Positions 60,901 through 64,000 of a stretch of DNA of 64,000 nucleotides are shown here, in pieces. A program made the position numbers and the translations under genes. Origin of the DNA: Tritrichomonas musculus (taxonomy: Eukaryota > Parabasalia > Tritrichomonadida > Tritrichomonadidae); assembly GCA_039105265.1 (NCBI GenBank), contig JAPFFF010000001.1, positions 10,292,001 through 10,356,000 of the forward strand. Direction: 5' to 3'. Each line of letters starts with the position of its first letter. The stretch's first letter is position 1. Below the pieces are notes generated by a model. It made no database searches and was not told the origin of the DNA. It was given only the letters and a program-made list of their open reading frames with translations.

Positions 60901-62093
60901 ATATATGGATTATCAATAGGCATACCTGTAAATAGATTGAAGAAGTCTTCAAATTTATGATTGATTGCATATTCAACTAATTCATTGAATAAATAATTTG
61001 CTTGGATTAGTAATTCTCTGTTCTTTTTCACTTCAATCGAGTGGAAATTTCTTAAGAAAATAGTGTTTCTTGGTTCATTTGGATAGAATTCGCCTGAATT
61101 AATGACCATTGGTTGATAGAAATTTTCAGATCCAATTAATGGAAAACTGCAAAACAACTTGGGAAGATTAACAGGGGTTCTTTGAATTCTAGTAATTCCA
61201 TCTTTTTGTGAAATTGGCCATACAACGTTTAATCTTCCCTTTGAATTCATAATGAATGTTGTATCTTCGGTTTTTGTTTTGAATATTTGTTCGTTCTCAT
61301 AAATTTGTTCTTCTTTCGAGATTGTAATTATTTCTATTCCATCTCCTTGGATTTCTCCTTTTTTTTGAACCAAAAACTTTTGATATCCTTTTTGTGAATG
61401 AATGAAAACGGTTACTTTTTTCAATAATGGAATAAAAAGTAATGAATATGGCAAAACATTGAGTAAATCTTTGACACCAACATCAGCACTATCATATGTT
61501 TCATCATTTAAAGGATATTCAAAAACTGTGTCCATATCATCTTCTGTTCTATTTTCTTCATAATTTTCAACTGTTTCTTTTGATTTTAAGTCACGAAGTT
61601 CATCTAGAGCAATTTTAATTTTCTTAATCATATCAAATGAATGAGTTGCATTTCTATCAACAACCATTTTAAACTTTTTGCAGCAATTTGTGTGAGATTT
61701 TGCCACTCCATAAATTGTGAAAATTCGACTTAATAAATGAGTTGTTATAAATCCCGTTCCAAATTTTCCAGTGACGTTTGGATCTTTGCCTTGATCATCT
61801 TTAGATGAAACTTGTTGAATCAATGAGGTTAAATTTTTAATTGTGAAACAATCGCCATTATGTTTAAATAATAATCTATCTTTGTGAAGTTCAACAATAA
61901 CACTAACACCGCCAAATTTATTTGGAACATCTTTTGCATTTTGTAATAATTCCCAGATCCATCTTCTTTTGACATCTTCAGTTGCATTGTTAAGGCTTGC
62001 CATTCCTTGAACAATTTTATCAGCAATTTGCTTTATAAAGCCTTCTTGGATTTCTTTATTGATTTCTTCTTCAAAGTTGTCGTTGTTGCTCAT
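57933..62093 (-). CDS. Sacsin-type HATPase (GHKL/HSP90-like) protein, 1386 aa
   Basis: ATG at 62093. The N-terminus carries an HSP90-like ATP-binding fold: RRWIWELLQNAKDV with Glu48 and Asn52 (the N box that binds Mg-ATP), LLFKHNGDCFTIKNLTSLI (the counterpart of the DxGxG region, altered to HNG as in sacsin/NO VEIN proteins), and GKFGTGFITTHLL (the lid glycines). The next 900 residues are an unassigned helical body. About 1205-1260 is coiled coil with a PPPTVPIYQRP linker and PPPPP, and the last 130 residues look like a small alpha/beta domain. Sacsin-like proteins act as chaperones or, in other lineages, in defence. The role here is not known. Confidence 0.83.
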   Translation of the reverse strand: MSNNDNFEEEINKEIQEGFIKQIADKIVQGMASLNNATEDVKRRWIWELLQNAKDVPNKFGGVSVIVELHKDRLLFKHNGDCFTIKNLTSLIQQVSSKDDQGKDPNVTGKFGTGFITTHLLSRIFTIYGVAKSHTNCCKKFKMVVDRNATHSFDMIKKIKIALDELRDLKSKETVENYEENRTEDDMDTVFEYPLNDETYDSADVGVKDLLNVLPYSLLFIPLLKKVTVFIHSQKGYQKFLVQKKGEIQGDGIEIITISKEEQIYENEQIFKTKTEDTTFIMNSKGRLNVVWPISQKDGITRIQRTPVNLPKLFCSFPLIGSENFYQPMVINSGEFYPNEPRNTIFLRNFHSIEVKKNRELLIQANYLFNELVEYAINHKFEDFFNLFTGMPIDNPYIDHRWVVDSTYTPRIKTLLSQPLVKTMTGTTAPIKSMFFPKAGTPALRKELWMLYRKYFHDNIVIEQELEKWYEVLCETQYAKSIDKFIEEIAAAKCLANMTQFEDDQSRIVFLNELISFIKKSGEKDPKSKVSLSKNAIIPNIKGVFKSHNELRSDREKNIPEEVKTIYSTLFNRSLNDILIHHSIRLPLRPFQNYKTNDVLNDINGQLSTIKDKELKEQISLMITELVPIYEVDESSPRLKIIRYLNDLQFNVNKKTLDDLPVDVWRNSDPVVFEMMLEKLIFFGKSKEPTPVALLSKTIGRNIDETMEWMNDYIVFMKDNNFSKVLSSPIIPRQDSFFGVSTYVYIDDNIPQTIKNILSNGNYDIYSQLMDKRITCFPGHQKMDMTKIADEIIHQIDMSDPVSVRKGRNIYIQPKKNPADVYEITIKLICLQSESGNQIRKEFFDLIEPIDYTELINQIRPIQLKEEIISDFNLQGLEKCINQATRFLAKYIIQELTRKGDIKEIKNIFKSSFLQDKDENFIVNWYSNFLHFMHKSHQFHRELVTEKIYLNQNGKFISQEASIDDVNEEELLEIATNNLINYDVKGMCVIPQIEDVLDGVYNGMAKRITRENVGKRIDDKIKQYQGNKQDGTFVSLILKLRDLFIKDEKYKALFPYTSQQMEQLILNTLNSDILSSIVTIVSEGKTDVLTNLKKYDSQQIDQLMEIMDGNENVNKSLNTIRSLSDNDQQYINDHPGMLSRLIRNQRESEEMQRQIEMARQDRLRRLRELQERSNRYRPPPTVPIYQRPTFSSIHQYTHAINIPRHEIMVPPPPPQKSYEERLIKAIKSLLRTIFKKVKYDEPNTYYCSLVDDNASEEDQDLDEYLIIPMITDKGHNLCLNGSTIEFITVFPDTVIIFIVPPENDFNEESFENDLKIISSIGSDLEEYNIVEGVGQLISIDTDYFAFKGCENYFVQVKNNYIEEHQRTFEEWSCRFKVTEEGEEKEE

Positions 62094-62103
62094 TTTTAAA
62101 AAA

Positions 62104-62111
62104 TGAAATGA
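62104..62111 (-). promoter_or_regulatory. Possible initiator (Inr) of the sacsin-like gene
   Basis: On the minus strand TTCATTTCATTTTTTAAAA lies just before the ATG at 62093. The TCATTT pair matches the trichomonad initiator TCA-Y-W-Y-T-W, which is placed 5-20 nt before the start codon in known genes. Confidence 0.4.
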
Positions 62112-64000
62112 AGTGTTTTTATAGATTTTTCTGTTTTCTTTGTGGTCGAATAATTCTAGAAATACAAAATTTTGATTTTTTTATTTGATAGATTTTTATT
62201 TTTTGTCACATAACTTTTTCAAAATTGAATATTTTTTTTTAAAAAAATGCCTGCCATAAATTTTCATTTTGATAAATTTTTTTTTTTGCAATTGAAATTT
62301 TAAAATTTTCTAATATAATTAAAACGAAAAGGAAAATTGCAAATAAAAAAGGCATATTTCAACATAAATATTCATTTAAATGAGCATGAAATAATAATTC
62401 ATATCATCTCAATTTACATATTATTAAATATGATTAATAATATCAGATTTGTATGATATAACGATATTTTTTAGATTCATAATGAAAATAATATATGCTA
62501 CAATGCTCATTGTCATGACATATTATAATAAATTATAAAAAATGTCAAAGTAAAAAAAACTGCCTTTGAGCATATATATTTTATTTAAAACGTATATATC
62601 TTTTTAACTGAATATGTTTAAATATAAATATATATGATTAAATAAAACTTATCAATGATGAATTATATCATGATTTTGTATTTATTTGTTGTATATATAA
62701 TTTTTTAATAATAATCATATATAGTAATATTGATAGATGAGTTTCATCAATTTGTAAGAAGATATCAGATTTTTATGTAATTCAAAGAAATTGAAATTTT
62801 GGTGATGTCAGAAAAATTTTAATTTAAATTGTGAGTTGATGAGTTCATTGTTTTTTCTCTGATTATCTCCATTTTGCATCTATTATCAAATTAAAAAATG
62901 AAAGATCGAAATGCTTTTAGAATAAATTAATTATATCTTTATCATATTTATATAGTTTTTCAATGATTTTTTTGAGTAAAAAAAAAAAAAAAAAGAGAAA
63001 TTGATGATAAATATTTATTTGTACTGGTAATTGAAATTGATTATATGTAAAATATGAAAAAGAACTAATTTTATTTATTCTTTCATTTATCATTGCTGTG
63101 TTAACAAATGTTTTCAAACATAATTACAGCAAATTAAAGATCAAAGAAAATATTCGCGTAAATTCAAAAATTATATAAAATCAAGATTGGAGGAAATATG
63201 CATTAAACGGATCAACCAAATTCCATTCAAAATTCAATAATACAAATTGAGTATCTACAATTATTAAATATATAATTTATTTAGTTGTATATATTTAATG
63301 TTCTTATTAGATATCTAATTATTTTGGTTTAATATTTGTAAATTGAAATTTTTAATTTGGTAAGAGATTGTATATTCAAGTTTTATAAGTGCCGTAAATA
63401 TAATGTTAAAATCAATTGATTTCCATTTTTTTTTTTTTGAAATCACATTCAATTTTGAATTCAGCTTGAATTATTCAAGTAATTTGTGAATTTACAATCA
63501 AAATTTTAAATGGTAGAATTTCACTTTTCATATAGAATTATTTGAATGAAGTTGTGATCATATTAAAGTTGCACGCAATGAGTATTCTAAAAAATAATTG
63601 CTTATTTTTTGAGCAATCTTTAATTTTCGCTTACTTGTATTTTGAGAAATGTATTATCATGGAAAAATGTTAAGCAATAAAAATGAGGGATCTTATGAAA
63701 AGATTGATATGTTTGAAAAATTACTAGGGATTTTGCAAGATCAACTATTGATTGTTAAAAAGTCAAATTTTGATAACTTTGAAAAAATTTTGGTTTCTGA
63801 TACCTCATATAAAAAGTTGGAATAGGTAAGAAAAAAATAAAATAATAATACTTTGTTAAAAAAAGAAAAAATAATAATGCAAATTTATTTAATAAGATCT
63901 TATACTAATAGTCCAGTCAATTTATTATTTATATTTGCAAATATGCGAGTCAAAATCAACGAGAAAATTATAAATTTATACACAATTTATTTTATAAAAT
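62112..64000. other. Long AT-rich region, no gene seen
   Basis: About 1.9 kb to the window end. Both strands were read for ORFs, tRNAs, snoRNA boxes and intron motifs. Only a 52-codon frame at 63667-63825 and one at 62917-63117 were found, and neither has family features. A/T runs are frequent. Confidence 0.6.

Noticed and set aside
63667-63825. 52-codon plus-strand frame near the window end
   Set aside because: Length expected by chance in AT-rich DNA. The GTAAG right after its stop is not a trichomonad donor, and no acceptor is visible.

Overview
This is nuclear DNA of a protist, most likely a trichomonad (Parabasalia, Tritrichomonas- or Trichomonas-like). It is AT-rich, has long intronless genes packed on both strands, and contains at least two introns with the trichomonad signature: a GTATGTT donor and a fused branch point/acceptor ACTAACACATAG. 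The genes are eukaryotic: ribosomal protein uS12, Rab GTPase, SCAMP, a VPS33-type SM protein, an M18 aminopeptidase, a large USP and a tRNA-Gln. There are no operons, CRISPR arrays or bacterial signals.

Layout. 1-1644 (-): 5' part of a VPS33-like gene running off the window. 2147-3397 (-): aspartyl aminopeptidase. 3677-4786 (-): coiled-coil protein. 5051-6493 (-): a two-exon coiled-coil gene with a 204-nt intron. 6712-7146 (+): uS12. 7381-8331 (-): Q/P/S-rich protein. 8395-8648 (+): a tiny two-exon gene whose 107-nt intron appears to hold a C/D-box snoRNA. 8868-12377 (-): large protein with a RasGAP-like segment and a minisatellite-coded Q/E tail. 12655-18246 (+): 1863-aa protein of unknown role. 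18435-23162 (+): 1575-aa coiled coil with recent internal duplications. 23393-35371 (-): giant protein of about 3990 aa with Sfi1/IQ-like N-terminus and many internal repeats. 36203-43108 (+): USP-family deubiquitinase. 43281-46916 (+): acidic low-complexity protein. 47239-49557 (-): RNase D-type exonuclease fused to zinc fingers. 49613-49683 (-): tRNA-Gln(UUG). 49823-50584 (+): Rab GTPase.

50.6-57.1 kb is different: gene-poor repetitive DNA on both sides of a cluster of minus-strand genes (about 52.2-56.7 kb) with more CpG, short spacers, and shared promoter-like and 3' motifs. It looks like a partly decayed virus-like or Maverick-like element, although no hallmark gene is in view. Host genes resume with a SCAMP (57160-57837, +) and a sacsin-type HATPase protein (57933-62093, -). 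The last 1.9 kb shows no gene.

Together the host genes lean to membrane traffic (VPS33, Rab, SCAMP, possible RasGAP-like protein), protein turnover (USP, M18 peptidase, sacsin-like) and large structural coiled-coil proteins that may belong to the trichomonad cytoskeleton. The most notable item is the candidate intronic snoRNA at 8522-8581. Its putative guide matches a near-universal sequence at the peptidyl-transferase region of large-subunit rRNA, as recalled from other organisms.
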